A stretch of DNA of 64,000 bases from Gemmobacter megaterium (GCF_900156815.1 NZ_FTOT01000001.1:62001-126000), one strand, 5' to 3'; shown: positions 28,330 to 38,884, counted from the stretch's first letter. Notes: generated from the letters alone by a model not told the origin. Numbers and translations are program-made.

Positions 28330-29904
28330 ATGGTCACTGGCATTCATACGGGGCGGCAGGCAACTGCCGCCCCGGTTTCGCCCTATGCGATCGAATTGCG
28401 TGGCGTTTCCAAGGCGTTCGGTCCGGTTCAGGCCAACAAGGACATCTCGATCCGCGTGCGGCGCGGAACGATTCATGGCATCATCGGCGAGAACGGCGCA
28501 GGCAAGTCGACCCTGATGTCGATCCTGTACGGGTTCTACAAGGCCGATGCCGGGGAAATCCTGATCGGCGGCCAGCCGACCGCCATTCCCGACAGTCAGG
28601 CGGCGATCCGCGCGGGGATCGGAATGGTCTTCCAGCATTTCAAGCTGGTCCCGAATTTCACCGTGCTGGAAAACATCATCCTGGGCGTCGAAGAGGGGCG
28701 CCTGTTGCGTCCGTCGCTGTCCAAGGCCCGCGGGGCGTTGAAGCAGCTTGCGGCGGATTATGAACTGGACGTCGATCCCGATGCCGTGGTCGAAGAATTG
28801 TCGGTCGGCCATCAGCAGCGCGTGGAAATCCTCAAGGCGTTGTACCGACAGGCGGATATCCTGATCCTGGACGAGCCGACAGGCGTTCTGACCCCGGCCG
28901 AGGCGGACCATCTGTTCCGCATCCTGCGCGGCCTGCGCGATCAGGGCAAGACGGTGATCCTGATCACCCACAAGCTGCGCGAGATCATGGAGATCACCGA
29001 CGAGGTCAGCGTGATGCGTCGTGGCACCATGGTGGCCACCGTCGATACCGCTACCACAAGTCCCGAACATCTGGCCGAACTGATGGTCGGCCGCAAGGTG
29101 TTGCTGCGGGTGGACAAGGTGCCCGCGACACCCGGCAAGCCGGTGCTGGAGGTCGAGAACCTGTGCGTCACCGATGCCTCGGGGGTGCAGCGGCTCAAGA
29201 ACGTTTCGCTTCAGGTACGGGCGGGGGAAATTCTGGGCATTGCCGGGGTTGCCGGAAATGGCCAGACGGAATTGCTCCAGGTGCTGGGGGGCACCCAGCG
29301 GGCCACCGGCACGCTGCGCCTGAACGGGGCGGATCTGCCGCTGTCGGGGTCGGCCTGCAATGGTCAGGCCCGCCGCGCCGCCGGGGTGGCCCATGTGCCC
29401 GAAGACCGGCACGAAGAAGGGCTCATTCTGGACTTTACCGCCTGGGAGAATGTGGCCTTCGGCTATCATCATGCCCCGGAATACCAGAAGAACGCCCTGA
29501 TGATGGACAACGACGCGCTGCGGCGGGATACCGAGGCCAAGATCGCCCGGTTCGATGTGCGCCCGGCGAATTGCTGGCTGCCGGCCAAGTCCTTTTCGGG
29601 CGGCAATCAGCAAAAGATCGTCGTCGCGCGCGAGATCGAGCGCAATCCCGACCTGCTGCTGGTCGGCCAGCCCACGCGCGGAGTCGATATCGGGGCCATC
29701 GAATTCATTCACCAGCAGATCGTCGCCTTGCGCGACGCGGGCAAGGCCGTGTTGCTGGTCTCGGTTGAACTGGACGAGATTCTGGGGCTGTCCGACCGCG
29801 TGATCGTCATGTTTGACGGACGGATCATGGGGGAACGGGTGGCGGCAGACACCAACGAACGCGAGCTGGGCCTGATGATGGCCGGAATGGGGGGCACGCC
29901 ATGA
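28330..29904 (+). CDS. Nucleoside ABC importer ATP-binding protein (two ABC domains)
   Basis: A 524-residue fused ATPase. The first ABC domain has an intact Walker A GENGAGKSTL (near residue 54) but a variant signature, LSVGHQQRVEIL. The second has a degenerate Walker A (GVAGNGQTEL) but a good signature, FSGGNQQKIVVARE. This asymmetry is normal for the sugar/nucleoside class. It starts 7 bases after the binding-protein stop and overlaps the first permease by four bases. Confidence 0.93.
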   Translation: MVTGIHTGRQATAAPVSPYAIELRGVSKAFGPVQANKDISIRVRRGTIHGIIGENGAGKSTLMSILYGFYKADAGEILIGGQPTAIPDSQAAIRAGIGMVFQHFKLVPNFTVLENIILGVEEGRLLRPSLSKARGALKQLAADYELDVDPDAVVEELSVGHQQRVEILKALYRQADILILDEPTGVLTPAEADHLFRILRGLRDQGKTVILITHKLREIMEITDEVSVMRRGTMVATVDTATTSPEHLAELMVGRKVLLRVDKVPATPGKPVLEVENLCVTDASGVQRLKNVSLQVRAGEILGIAGVAGNGQTELLQVLGGTQRATGTLRLNGADLPLSGSACNGQARRAAGVAHVPEDRHEEGLILDFTAWENVAFGYHHAPEYQKNALMMDNDALRRDTEAKIARFDVRPANCWLPAKSFSGGNQQKIVVAREIERNPDLLLVGQPTRGVDIGAIEFIHQQIVALRDAGKAVLLVSVELDEILGLSDRVIVMFDGRIMGERVAADTNERELGLMMAGMGGTP

Positions 29905-30992
29905 CCCGGATGCCACCTTGGGCCGATGCGGTCATCGTGCCGCTGGTTTCGTTGATCATTGCGTTTCTGGTGTCCGGGCTGGTGATCCTGGCCATCGGCG
30001 AAGATCCGGTCCGCGCCATGACGGTGATGGTCAAGGGCGCGCTCGGCTCGACCTATGGTTGGGGGCATACGCTGTATTATGCGACCAACTTCGTCTTTAC
30101 CGGGCTTGCGGTGGCGATCGCGTTCCATGCCGGGTTCTTCAACATCGGGGGCGAGGGGCAGGCGTTGCTGGGGGGGCTTGGCGTGGCGCTGGTCTGCCTG
30201 TTCATTCCCTGGCCGCACTGGTCGCTGGCGCTGATCGGGGCAACTGTCGGGGCGGCGCTGTTCGGCGCGGCCTGGGCGGCCATTCCGGCCTGGTTGCGCG
30301 CGACACGGGGCAGCCATGAAGTGATCACCACGATCATGTTCAACTTCATCGCCTCGTCGCTGCTGGTCTATATCCTGGTTCACGTCCTGCGCCCGCAAGG
30401 CTCGCAGGATCCCGCCTCGCCCCGCTTTCCGACCGAGACCCGCCTGCCGCGCCTGGGCCATATGATGGAGAGCGTCGGGATTCCGTTTTCCAAAAGCGCC
30501 CCGGCCAATGTGACGCTGTTTCTGGCGATTGCGGCCTGTGTGCTGGTGTGGTTCATCATCTGGCACACGCGATTGGGCTATCAGATCCGCGCGCTGGGAA
30601 AAAAGGAAAAGGCCGCCGTCTATGCCGGGATCAGCCCGGTCCGGGTGACGATGTATGCCATGCTGATTTCGGGCGCGCTGGCCGGGTTGATGGCGGTGAA
30701 TTCGACCATGGGCGAGGCGAACCGCCTGATCAACGGCGCTGCCGAAGGGGCCGGGTTCATCGGGATTGCCGTGGCGCTGATGGGGCGCAGCCACCCGTTC
30801 GGGGTGGCGCTGGCGGCCCTGCTGTTCGGGTTCCTGTATCAGGGCGGCGGCGAGCTGAGCCTTGAAACCTCGATCCCGCGCGATCTGATCGTGGTGATCC
30901 AGGCGCTTGTGATCCTGTTCACCGGGGCGCTTGACAATATGGTGCGCTGGCCGGTGCAGCGGATGTTCGCGGCGGCGAAGGGGGGCAAGTGA
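29901..30992 (+). CDS. Nucleoside ABC importer permease 1
   Basis: A 363-residue inner-membrane permease of the BPD_transp_2 family (YufP-like). About nine or ten hydrophobic segments are visible, with the family regions HAGFFNIGGEGQALLGGLG (near residue 74) and RALGKKEKAAVYAGI (about residues 230-245), the latter a likely coupling loop. It overlaps both neighbours by four bases, indicating a tightly coupled operon. Confidence 0.92.
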   Translation: MTRMPPWADAVIVPLVSLIIAFLVSGLVILAIGEDPVRAMTVMVKGALGSTYGWGHTLYYATNFVFTGLAVAIAFHAGFFNIGGEGQALLGGLGVALVCLFIPWPHWSLALIGATVGAALFGAAWAAIPAWLRATRGSHEVITTIMFNFIASSLLVYILVHVLRPQGSQDPASPRFPTETRLPRLGHMMESVGIPFSKSAPANVTLFLAIAACVLVWFIIWHTRLGYQIRALGKKEKAAVYAGISPVRVTMYAMLISGALAGLMAVNSTMGEANRLINGAAEGAGFIGIAVALMGRSHPFGVALAALLFGFLYQGGGELSLETSIPRDLIVVIQALVILFTGALDNMVRWPVQRMFAAAKGGK

Positions 30993-31957
30993 TGGATTTC
31001 CTGACGGTCCTGCAACTGCTCGATTCCACGTTGCGCCTTGCCACTCCGTTGTTGTTGGCCTGTCTGGCGGGGTTGTTCTCCGAACGTGCGGGGGTGTTCG
31101 ACATCGGGCTCGAAGGCAAGATGCTGGCGGCCGCCTTTCTGTCGGGGGCCATCGCGGCGGTCACGCTCAACCCATGGCTGGGGCTGATGGCGGGCATCCT
31201 GGCCAGCCTTGGCATGGCGGCGATCCATGGCGTCGCCTCGATCACCTTCCGCGGCAACCAGCTGATTTCGGGCGTGGCAATCAACTTTCTTGCGGCGGGC
31301 CTGACGGTGCTGATCGGACAGCATTGGTTCGAGTTGGGGGGGCGCACGCCCGCCCTGCTGAGCGGTGGAAGATTCGCGCCGATCACCCTGCCGGGGGTCG
31401 AACTGCTGTCCGGGGTGCCGATCCTGGGCCCGATCTATGCCGAGCTGATTTCCGGACACACGATCCTTGTCTATGTCGCGCTGGCCTGTGTGCCGCTTTC
31501 CTGGTGGCTGCTCTATCGCACCCGCTTTGGCCTGCGGCTCCGGGCGGTCGGCGAAAACCCGGCGGCGGTGGATACGGCGGGCGTGTCTGTCGTTGGCCTG
31601 CGCTTTGCCGCCGTGATGATCTGCGGCCTGTTGTGCGGCATTGCGGGGGCCTATCTGGCCACCGGACTGTCCGCCGGCTTTGTGCGCGACATGACGGCAG
31701 GACGCGGGTTCATCGCGCTGGCGGCGCTGATCTTTGCCAAATGGCGCCCGTGGCAGGCATTGGGGGCAACCTTGCTGTTCGGCCTGCTGGAGGCGCTGTC
31801 GAACCGCTACCAGAACATAGATCTTGGCGGCGTGGTGCTTCCGGTCCAGGTGATGCAGGCCTTGCCCTATGTGCTGACGGTGATCATTCTGGCCGGCTTT
31901 GTCGGCAAGGCGATCCCGCCCCGCGCAGGAGGGGAGCCCTACGTCAAGGAGAGGTGA
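30989..31957 (+). CDS. Nucleoside ABC importer permease 2
   Basis: A 322-residue permease paired with the previous one (YufQ-like). The motif GVFDIGLEGKMLAAAFL near residue 35 and LRAVGENPAAVDTAGV near residue 185 mark the family. It completes the transporter. A G+C-rich hairpin (31994-32012, GGGGG and CCCCC arms) lies past the stop and may terminate the operon. Confidence 0.92.
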   Translation: MMDFLTVLQLLDSTLRLATPLLLACLAGLFSERAGVFDIGLEGKMLAAAFLSGAIAAVTLNPWLGLMAGILASLGMAAIHGVASITFRGNQLISGVAINFLAAGLTVLIGQHWFELGGRTPALLSGGRFAPITLPGVELLSGVPILGPIYAELISGHTILVYVALACVPLSWWLLYRTRFGLRLRAVGENPAAVDTAGVSVVGLRFAAVMICGLLCGIAGAYLATGLSAGFVRDMTAGRGFIALAALIFAKWRPWQALGATLLFGLLEALSNRYQNIDLGGVVLPVQVMQALPYVLTVIILAGFVGKAIPPRAGGEPYVKER

Positions 31958-32089
31958 GCCGCCGCGCATCACCTTGATGTCAATCTGTCGTCCGGGGGCG
32001 GGCAACGCCCCCGCGCCCTTTGACATCCAGCGGTCCCGATGCCACTGTTTCCTTGCGCGCCAACGGGTTCCAATTTCGCAGGGTTACGA

Positions 32090-33007
32090 ATGCAGCTTTA
32101 CCTGCCGATCGCCGAAGTTTCGGTGAATGCCTTCACACTTCTGGGGCTTGGCGGGCTGGTGGGCATTCTGTCGGGTATGTTCGGCGTGGGGGGCGGCTTT
32201 CTGATCACGCCGCTTCTGATGTTCATCGGCATTCCCCCCGGTGTTGCCGTGGCAACCGGCGCGAACCAGGTTGTCGCCTCGTCCGTGTCGGGTGTGCTGG
32301 CGCATGTGAAACGGCGCACGGTGGATTTCCGCATGGGGCTGGTGCTGCTGGCGGGCGGGATGGTCGGCTCGGGGCTGGGGATCTGGGTGTTCTCGATCCT
32401 GCGCGGCATGGGGCAGGTCGAACTGCTGGTGCAACTGAGCTATGTGGTTTTCCTTGGCCTGATCGGGTTGATGATGGCGCAGGAATCCATCCGTGCCTTG
32501 CGCCGTTCGGCCCGGCCTGGCCCGCCGCGCCGGGCGCATCAGCATTTTCTGGTGCACCGCTTGCCGCTGAAGATGAAGTTCCGCGCCTCGGGCCTGTATA
32601 TCAGCGCGATACCGCCGCTGGTGGTGGGGGCTGCGGTCGGGTTTCTGGCGGCCATCATGGGGGTGGGCGGCGGGTTCATCATGGTGCCGGCCATGATCTA
32701 TCTGCTTGGGATGCCGACCAAGGTGGTGATCGGAACCTCGTTGTTCCAGATCATCTTTGTCACCGGCTTTACCACCCTGATGCACGCCGTCACCGCCTAT
32801 TCGGTCGATATCATGCTGGCGGTGGTGCTGATCCTGGGGGGCGTGATCGGGGCCCAGATCGGAACCCAGATCGGCCTGAGGCTGAAGGCCGAACGGCTGC
32901 GCCTGTTGCTCGCGCTGCTGGTGCTGTCGGTGTCGGTCAAGATCGGCTTCGATCTTGTGCTGCAACCTGCCGAACTCTACTCGGTCATGCCGGGGCGTCT
33001 GCCATGA
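32090..33007 (+). CDS. TauE/SafE-family permease
   Basis: A 305-residue membrane protein with about eight helices in two repeats. Each repeat has the family motif: GMFGVGGGFLITPLLMFIG near residue 25 and IMGVGGGFIMVPAMIYLLG near residue 195. Members export or take up sulfite, sulfoacetate or other organosulfur anions. The start at 32090 has an AGGG site. It overlaps the next gene by ATGA. Confidence 0.9.
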   Translation: MQLYLPIAEVSVNAFTLLGLGGLVGILSGMFGVGGGFLITPLLMFIGIPPGVAVATGANQVVASSVSGVLAHVKRRTVDFRMGLVLLAGGMVGSGLGIWVFSILRGMGQVELLVQLSYVVFLGLIGLMMAQESIRALRRSARPGPPRRAHQHFLVHRLPLKMKFRASGLYISAIPPLVVGAAVGFLAAIMGVGGGFIMVPAMIYLLGMPTKVVIGTSLFQIIFVTGFTTLMHAVTAYSVDIMLAVVLILGGVIGAQIGTQIGLRLKAERLRLLLALLVLSVSVKIGFDLVLQPAELYSVMPGRLP

Positions 33008-33759
33008 TCCGCCTGGTGCTCGCGCTGCTGGTGCTTGTGGCATGGCCGGTACGGGCCGAGCAGGTCGTCGCGGGGCTGAGCCAGAATCGCGTTGCGATCA
33101 CCGCGAATTATGACGGATCGGAGATTGTGGTCTTTGCCGCCGTCTCGCGCGATGCCCCCCCGCCCGAGGGACGGCTTGATGTCATCGTGACCATCGAGGG
33201 GCCGGTCGAGCCGGTGGTCGTCTGGCGCAAGGCGCGCCGGTTCGGGATCTGGGTGAATACCGAAGCGGTCGAGATCGGCAGCGCCCCGGCCTTTTACGCC
33301 ATCGCCACCACCGGCCCTTTGCCGGAGATTGTCGATGACAGCTACAATCAGGCCTATCGGATCGGGGTGGGGCAGGTGTTGCGCGGCCTGGACGTGGCCG
33401 AACGGATGCCCGACAGCGATCAGTTTGCCGAGGCGCTGGTCCGCCTGCGCCGCGAGAGTGGTGATTATCAGGTCGATGCCGGATCGGTGCGGCTGGACCA
33501 CCAGACGCTGATCCGCACCGATGTGCGGTTGCCTGCGAACCTGACCGAAGGCCGGTTCCGCGCCCGCATCTTTCTGCTGCGCGAAGGCAGGGTCATCGCG
33601 CTGGAGGAAACCGCGATCTATGTCCAGAAGGAGGGGATAGAGCGTTTCCTGCACCGGCTGGCGCTGGATCAGCCGCTGATCTATGGCATCCTGTCGTTGG
33701 CCATTGCCATTCTGGCGGGCTGGTTGGCATCGGCGGCGTTCCAGTGGATCCGGCGCTAG
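33004..33759 (+). CDS. Alph_Pro_TM (TIGR02186) membrane-anchored periplasmic protein
   Basis: A 251-residue protein of the alphaproteobacterial family Alph_Pro_TM. It has an N-terminal signal sequence (MIRLVLALLVLVAWPVRAEQ), a mostly beta periplasmic domain of about 190 residues, and a C-terminal transmembrane helix (about 225-247) ending in basic residues. The four-base overlap with the TauE gene suggests that it works as the permease partner. Function is unknown in the family. Confidence 0.88.
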   Translation: MIRLVLALLVLVAWPVRAEQVVAGLSQNRVAITANYDGSEIVVFAAVSRDAPPPEGRLDVIVTIEGPVEPVVVWRKARRFGIWVNTEAVEIGSAPAFYAIATTGPLPEIVDDSYNQAYRIGVGQVLRGLDVAERMPDSDQFAEALVRLRRESGDYQVDAGSVRLDHQTLIRTDVRLPANLTEGRFRARIFLLREGRVIALEETAIYVQKEGIERFLHRLALDQPLIYGILSLAIAILAGWLASAAFQWIRR

Positions 33760-33789
33760 GCCGCTGCGTGCAGGGAACCGTGCGCCGGT

Positions 33790-34245
33790 TCAGGTGATGG
33801 ATTCCAGCCGCTCCTTGGAGATCTCGCCCGGCACGATGGTGATGGGGCAGGGCAGGCTGGCCGAGTGCCGCGACAGATGCGTCACCAAAGGCCCCGGCCC
33901 GGATTTGTCGCTGCCGGCGCCCAGAACAAGGATGCCGATGGTCGGATCCTCCTTCAGTTGTGCCAGCACTTCGGCCGCAGCTTCGCCTTCGCGGATCACC
34001 AGTTCGGGATGCACATTGTGCTTGGTGCGCATCCATTTGGCAAAGACCTCGAAATGCGCCTCGATCCGTTCGCGCGCTTCGGCACGCATCAGATCAGCCA
34101 CCCCGATCCAGTGCTGGAATTCCTCGGGCGGAATCACCGACAGGATGACCACCCCCGCGCCGGTATGTGCCGCGCGCAGCGTGGCATAGCGCATCGCATT
34201 AAGGCATTCGCGGCTGTCGTCCAGCACGACCATGAACTTGCGCAT
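33790..34245 (-). CDS. Universal stress protein UspA family
   Basis: A 151-residue single Usp domain. It starts with the canonical MRKFMVVLDDSRECLNAMRYA and ends with the nucleotide-binding loop LGAGSDKSGPGPLVTHLSRHS then PITIVPG, whose GxGS-x(9)-G(S/N)-like pattern suggests ATP binding. It converges on the Alph_Pro_TM gene 30 bases away. No partner gene is evident. Confidence 0.92.
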   Translation of the reverse strand: MRKFMVVLDDSRECLNAMRYATLRAAHTGAGVVILSVIPPEEFQHWIGVADLMRAEARERIEAHFEVFAKWMRTKHNVHPELVIREGEAAAEVLAQLKEDPTIGILVLGAGSDKSGPGPLVTHLSRHSASLPCPITIVPGEISKERLESIT

Positions 34246-34335
34246 CGTCTCTCTCCCGGCTGCGGGCGGATGATGCCGCGCCCGGCGCGGGCTGTCCAGC
34301 CACCTGTCCCGGTCAGACTGACCGGGATATTGACG

Positions 34336-35073
34336 CTATCGCCCGGCCCTGCGCGCGATCAGCTTGTCACGCATCAGCCGCAACCGCCGAAAGATGGTGC
34401 CCGGATCGGCATTCAGCCGGTCCAGCAGCGCCATGGCCAGCGGTCCAAGCACAGGCTCGTCGCGCGCCTCGACCACCAGCGGGGCCAGCAGGTTGATGTC
34501 CAGCCCACCATCGCGCAGGGCAAAGGGTTCGATCTCCATCGGCAGCGGCGCCTTGGCCTTGTGTCCCAGCCGGAACGGGGTCGCGGGATCCAGCCCGGAA
34601 TACAGCCGTTCGAATTCGGTCAGCTTCAGCAGGCTGAACAGCACCTTCAGCGATTGCCCCAGCCGCCGTTCGCCCTCTGTCGCGCCATGGTCGGCAAAGG
34701 TGATGGCAGCCGAGATCAGCCAGCGCGTGGACAGGCAGCCGATCAGCGCAGCCCCCTGTTCGGCCCAGAGCCGGCGGAACAAGGCCGGGGCCTGGGGCGG
34801 CCAATCGCGTTTACGCAAGGAGGCAATCAGCAGGCCATGCAACAGGGCGATTTCCGGCTTGCCGTGCAGTTCCTCGGCCAGTGCATGGCGCTTGCGGGCA
34901 TACATCGTCGGGCGGGCAGGCAACGGGGCAGGCGGCGCGATGACCCGCGTCAACAGGGGCTGCAACGCCACGTCCAGCGGTGGAAATGCCTCGTCAGGGC
35001 CAAAGTCCAGCGGTGCGCGGCGGGCTTCGTAGCGGGCAATCGCGGCATCCCAGCCGTCGGGATAGGTGAGCAT
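34336..35073 (-). CDS. Conserved hypothetical protein
   Basis: A 245-residue protein that I do not assign to a family. It is predicted soluble and mostly helical, rich in Leu, Ala and Arg, with no signal peptide, cysteine motif or nucleotide-binding loop. A clear start is MLTYPDGWDAAIARYEARR, followed by RPTMYARKRHALAEELHGKP near residue 57. Codon use matches neighbours, so it is probably a real gene. It lies 90 bases past the usp start and 200 bases beyond the glnA terminator on the same strand. Confidence 0.72.
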   Translation of the reverse strand: MLTYPDGWDAAIARYEARRAPLDFGPDEAFPPLDVALQPLLTRVIAPPAPLPARPTMYARKRHALAEELHGKPEIALLHGLLIASLRKRDWPPQAPALFRRLWAEQGAALIGCLSTRWLISAAITFADHGATEGERRLGQSLKVLFSLLKLTEFERLYSGLDPATPFRLGHKAKAPLPMEIEPFALRDGGLDINLLAPLVVEARDEPVLGPLAMALLDRLNADPGTIFRRLRLMRDKLIARRAGR

Positions 35074-35228
35074 CGGGCCTCCGTCGATGATGGCGCGGCC
35101 GGGGGCAGGGCGCCTGTGTCCTGACGGCTGGGCATGTCCCCACCTCATCCCGCCCAGGGAGGCGCCCCTGCCGGATATGCCGCAGGGGTAAGCGCACAGT
35201 GCCGCGCCCAAGCCCCGACCCGCAAGCG

Positions 35229-35253
35229 AAAAGGGCGCCCCGCGGGGCGCCCT
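35229..35253 (-). terminator. Intrinsic terminator of glnB-glnA
   Basis: A perfect 22-base palindrome (35232-35253, arms AGGGCGCCCCG) is followed on the minus strand by TTTT, 23 bases after the glnA stop. It should end the glnB-glnA transcript. Confidence 0.8.
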
Positions 35254-35275
35254 GTCCGGCCAGATCGCTCTGCGA

Positions 35276-36685
35276 TCAGCAGCTATAGTACATCAGGTAT
35301 TCGACCGGGTGGGGTGTATGCTCGTAGGCATAGACCTCTTCCCATTTCAGCGCCATGTAGCCTTCAAGCTGGTCACGGGTGAACACGTCGCCTGCCAGCA
35401 GGAAGTCCATGTCCTTGGCCAGTTCTTCCAGCGCCTCGCGCAAGGAACCGCAGACGGTCGGGATTTCGGCCAGTTCTTCGGGCGGCAGATCGTACAGGTC
35501 CTTGTCCGAGGCAGGGCCGGGGTCGATCTTGTTCTTGATCCCGTCCAGACCGGCCATCAGCAGCGCGGCAAAGCACAGATAGGGGTTTGCCGACGGATCG
35601 GGGAAACGGGCCTCGACGCGCTTGGCTTTCGGCGATTCGGTCCACGGAATACGCACGCAGCCCGAGCGGTTGCGCGCCGAATAGGCCCGCAGAACCGGCG
35701 CCTCGAAACCGGGGATCAGGCGCTTGTAGCTGTTGGTGCCGGGGTTCGTCAGCGCGTTCAGCGCCTTGGCGTGCTTGAGGATGCCACCGATGAACCACAG
35801 AGCCTCTTGCGACAGGTCAGCATATTTGTCGCCAGCGAACAGCGGCTTGCCGTCCTTCCAGATCGACATGTTGACGTGCATCCCCGAGCCGTTGTCGCCC
35901 TTCATGGGCTTGGGCATGAAGGTCACGGTCTTGCCATAGGCATGGGCGACGTTGTGGATGACGTACTTGTACTTCAGGATGTTGTCGGCCTGTTCGGTCA
36001 GACCACCGAAGATCAGCCCCAGCTCGTGCTGACAGGTCGCCACCTCGTGGTGGTGCTTGTCGACCTTCATGCCCATGCGCTTCATGGTGCTCAGCATCTC
36101 GCCGCGCAGATCCTGGGCTTCGTCGATGGGGTTGACCGGGAAATAGCCGCCCTTGTGCGCCGCACGATGGGCCAGGTTGCCGGTCTCGTATTCGGTATCG
36201 GTGTTCCACGAGGCCGCATCGGCGTCGATCTGGTAGGCCACCTTGGCCGGCGTGACCGAATAGCGCACATCGTCAAAGATGAAGAATTCGGCTTCGGGAC
36301 CGAAATAGGCCACATCGCCGATGCCGCTGGATTTCAGATAGGCCTCGGCCTTGAGCGCGGTGCCGCGCGGGTCACGGCTGTAGGGCTCGCCGGTATCGGG
36401 CTCGACCACGTTGCAATGGATGCACAGCGTCTTTTCCGCATAGAACGGGTCGATATAGGCCGACGACGGATCGGGGATCAGCTTCATGTCGGACTGGTCG
36501 ATCGACTTCCAGCCAGCAATCGACGAGCCGTCGAACATGAAGCCTTCGTCGAACCAGTCTTCATCGACCAGATCGACCACCAGCGTCACGTGCTGCAATT
36601 TGCCCTTGGGGTCGGTGAAGCGGACGTCGACATATTCGACTTCCTCGTCCTTCATCAGCTTCAGGACGTCCTGAACCTTGCTCAT
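35276..36685 (-). CDS. glnA: Glutamine synthetase type I
   Basis: Makes glutamine from glutamate, ammonia and ATP. The 469-residue protein is a GSI-beta enzyme with the latch loop [11 protein letters not shown] near residue 50, the active-site [10 protein letters not shown] near residue 265 and the adenylylation tyrosine in [10 protein letters not shown] near residue 398. The last implies control by GlnE. GAGGA precedes the ATG. It follows glnB by 59 bases, the standard alphaproteobacterial order. Confidence 0.98.
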   Translation of the reverse strand: MSKVQDVLKLMKDEEVEYVDVRFTDPKGKLQHVTLVVDLVDEDWFDEGFMFDGSSIAGWKSIDQSDMKLIPDPSSAYIDPFYAEKTLCIHCNVVEPDTGEPYSRDPRGTALKAEAYLKSSGIGDVAYFGPEAEFFIFDDVRYSVTPAKVAYQIDADAASWNTDTEYETGNLAHRAAHKGGYFPVNPIDEAQDLRGEMLSTMKRMGMKVDKHHHEVATCQHELGLIFGGLTEQADNILKYKYVIHNVAHAYGKTVTFMPKPMKGDNGSGMHVNMSIWKDGKPLFAGDKYADLSQEALWFIGGILKHAKALNALTNPGTNSYKRLIPGFEAPVLRAYSARNRSGCVRIPWTESPKAKRVEARFPDPSANPYLCFAALLMAGLDGIKNKIDPGPASDKDLYDLPPEELAEIPTVCGSLREALEELAKDMDFLLAGDVFTRDQLEGYMALKWEEVYAYEHTPHPVEYLMYYSC

Positions 36686-36744
36686 GTGTAATTCCTCAGG
36701 TTGGCGGTTGCGGGCGCTGGCCTGCGATGGGCAGGCCGCGAAAC

Positions 36745-37155
<411 letters not shown>

Positions 37156-37254
37156 TCACGGTGGCATCGGTGATGGGTCTAAACCGGGAAATTGCCGGTA
37201 TTTTGTGCATCTGGCCTGTTTTGTGGGCTGTCATATGATCGTGGTGGCGCGGAA

Positions 37255-38868
37255 GTGACCGAAGTTCTGACATCTGCCCAAATGCGCGCCATCGAGCAGG
37301 CGGCCATCGACTCTGGCGCCGTGACCGGGCTTGACCTGATGGAGCGCGCCGGCCAGGGCGTGGTCGCCGCCATCCTGGCCGAATGGCCCGAACTGGCCAC
37401 CGGCACTCCGCGCGCCGTGGTGCTGTGCGGTCCGGGCAACAACGGCGGCGACGGGTTCGTCGTGGCGCGGCTGTTGCGGGAGCGCGGGTGGGAGGTTGAG
37501 GTGTTCCTCTATGGCGATGCCGCAAAGTTGCCGCCGGATGCGCGGGTGAATTATGAACGGTGGTGCGGGATGGGAGAAAGCGTGACCGCGCTCGATCAGG
37601 TCCGGCCGAGACCGGACTATCAACTGGTTGTCGATGCAGTATTCGGGACCGGGTTGGCTCGACCGCTTCCCGCCGAACTGGCGATCCTCGCAGAAGTGGC
37701 GGCGGAGTGTTCGGTCCGCGGGCGTGGTGGCCGTGTTGTGGCGGTGGATGCCCCCAGCGGGATTTGTATGGACAGTGGAAAGGTGCTGGACGGCGGCCTC
37801 ATTCCCCGCGTCGAGCCGGCATATGCCGATCTGACGGTCAGCTTTCACGCACCGAAAATTGGCCATTTCCTGAATGACGGCCCGCTTTTCAGCGGTAAGA
37901 TTTGCACTGTGGATATCGGCCTGGTGACCTGTCCTGACGAGCCGCTCTCTGAATACTGGCCGAGCGGAGTCGCGCGATCTGTCGGTGTGTACGGGCCGGA
38001 TTCGTTGGTCCGAGCGAAGCGCGATTTGCGTAAATGGCGACCTGGAGAACACAAGTTCGATCATGGTCACGTCCTCGTTCTCGCCGGGCCGCCCTGCCAT
38101 GGCGGCGCGGGCCGCCTTGCCGCCCGAGGCGCGCTGCGGATCGGTGCCGGGTTGGTGACACTGGCCGCACTGCCGGAAGCCATCCCCGAAAACGCCGCGC
38201 GGCTTGACGCGATCATGCTGCGGCCGGTCAATGATGCTCCGGCTTTGGCCGGGTTGCTCGCGGATCCCCGGATCACCGCGCTCTGCCTTGGTCCGGGGCT
38301 GGGAACCGATCTTGCGCAGCGCGACCTGCTGGCGGTGTCTCTCGGGCAAGGGGGGCGGAAACCCCGCACCACGGTGCTGGATGCCGATGCCCTGACCCTT
38401 TTGGCGCAGCATCCCGACCTGTTCGCCGCCTTGCACGCGCGCTGCGTGCTCACGCCCCACGGTGGCGAATTCGCCCGGCTGTTCCCCGACATTGCCGAAC
38501 GGCTGGCCGCCCCGGCGATCATGAGCCCGGCCTATAGCAAGGTCGACGCCGCCCGAGAGGCTGCGGCGCGCGCGGGCTGCGTGGTGCTGTTCAAGGGGCC
38601 GGATACGGTGATCGCCACCCCGGATGGCCGCGCGGCGATCCATGCGGCCGCCTATGATCGCGCCGCCCCCTGGCTGGCCACCGCCGGTTCCGGTGATGTG
38701 CTGGCCGGGTTTATCGCCGGCCTTCTGGCGCGCGGCCTTGCCCCTTTCGACGCGGCCTGCACTGCCGCCTGGCTGCATGTCGAATGCGCCCGCAGCTTTG
38801 GCCCCGGCCTGATCGCCGAAGATCTGCCCGAGGAACTGCCAAAGGTCTTCCGTGCGCTTGGCTGCTGA
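37255..38868 (+). CDS. nnr: Bifunctional NAD(P)H-hydrate epimerase/dehydratase
   Basis: Repairs hydrated NAD(P)H. The 537-residue protein fuses an N-terminal epimerase (YjeF_N, about residues 1-215, with CGPGNNGGDGFVVARLL) to a C-terminal ADP- or ATP-dependent dehydratase (about 250-530, with LTPHGGEFARLFP and TAGSGDVLAGFIAG). A GTG start is proposed because it begins MTEVLTSAQMRAIE as in relatives. An upstream ATG is possible. It diverges from glnB. The middle part (about 37600-38080) uses many A/T-ending and rare codons (CGA, AGA, GGA, GTA) unlike the ends. Confidence 0.93.
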   Translation: MTEVLTSAQMRAIEQAAIDSGAVTGLDLMERAGQGVVAAILAEWPELATGTPRAVVLCGPGNNGGDGFVVARLLRERGWEVEVFLYGDAAKLPPDARVNYERWCGMGESVTALDQVRPRPDYQLVVDAVFGTGLARPLPAELAILAEVAAECSVRGRGGRVVAVDAPSGICMDSGKVLDGGLIPRVEPAYADLTVSFHAPKIGHFLNDGPLFSGKICTVDIGLVTCPDEPLSEYWPSGVARSVGVYGPDSLVRAKRDLRKWRPGEHKFDHGHVLVLAGPPCHGGAGRLAARGALRIGAGLVTLAALPEAIPENAARLDAIMLRPVNDAPALAGLLADPRITALCLGPGLGTDLAQRDLLAVSLGQGGRKPRTTVLDADALTLLAQHPDLFAALHARCVLTPHGGEFARLFPDIAERLAAPAIMSPAYSKVDAAREAAARAGCVVLFKGPDTVIATPDGRAAIHAAAYDRAAPWLATAGSGDVLAGFIAGLLARGLAPFDAACTAAWLHVECARSFGPGLIAEDLPEELPKVFRALGC

Positions 38869-38884
38869 CCTTTCCGCAGCCAGT

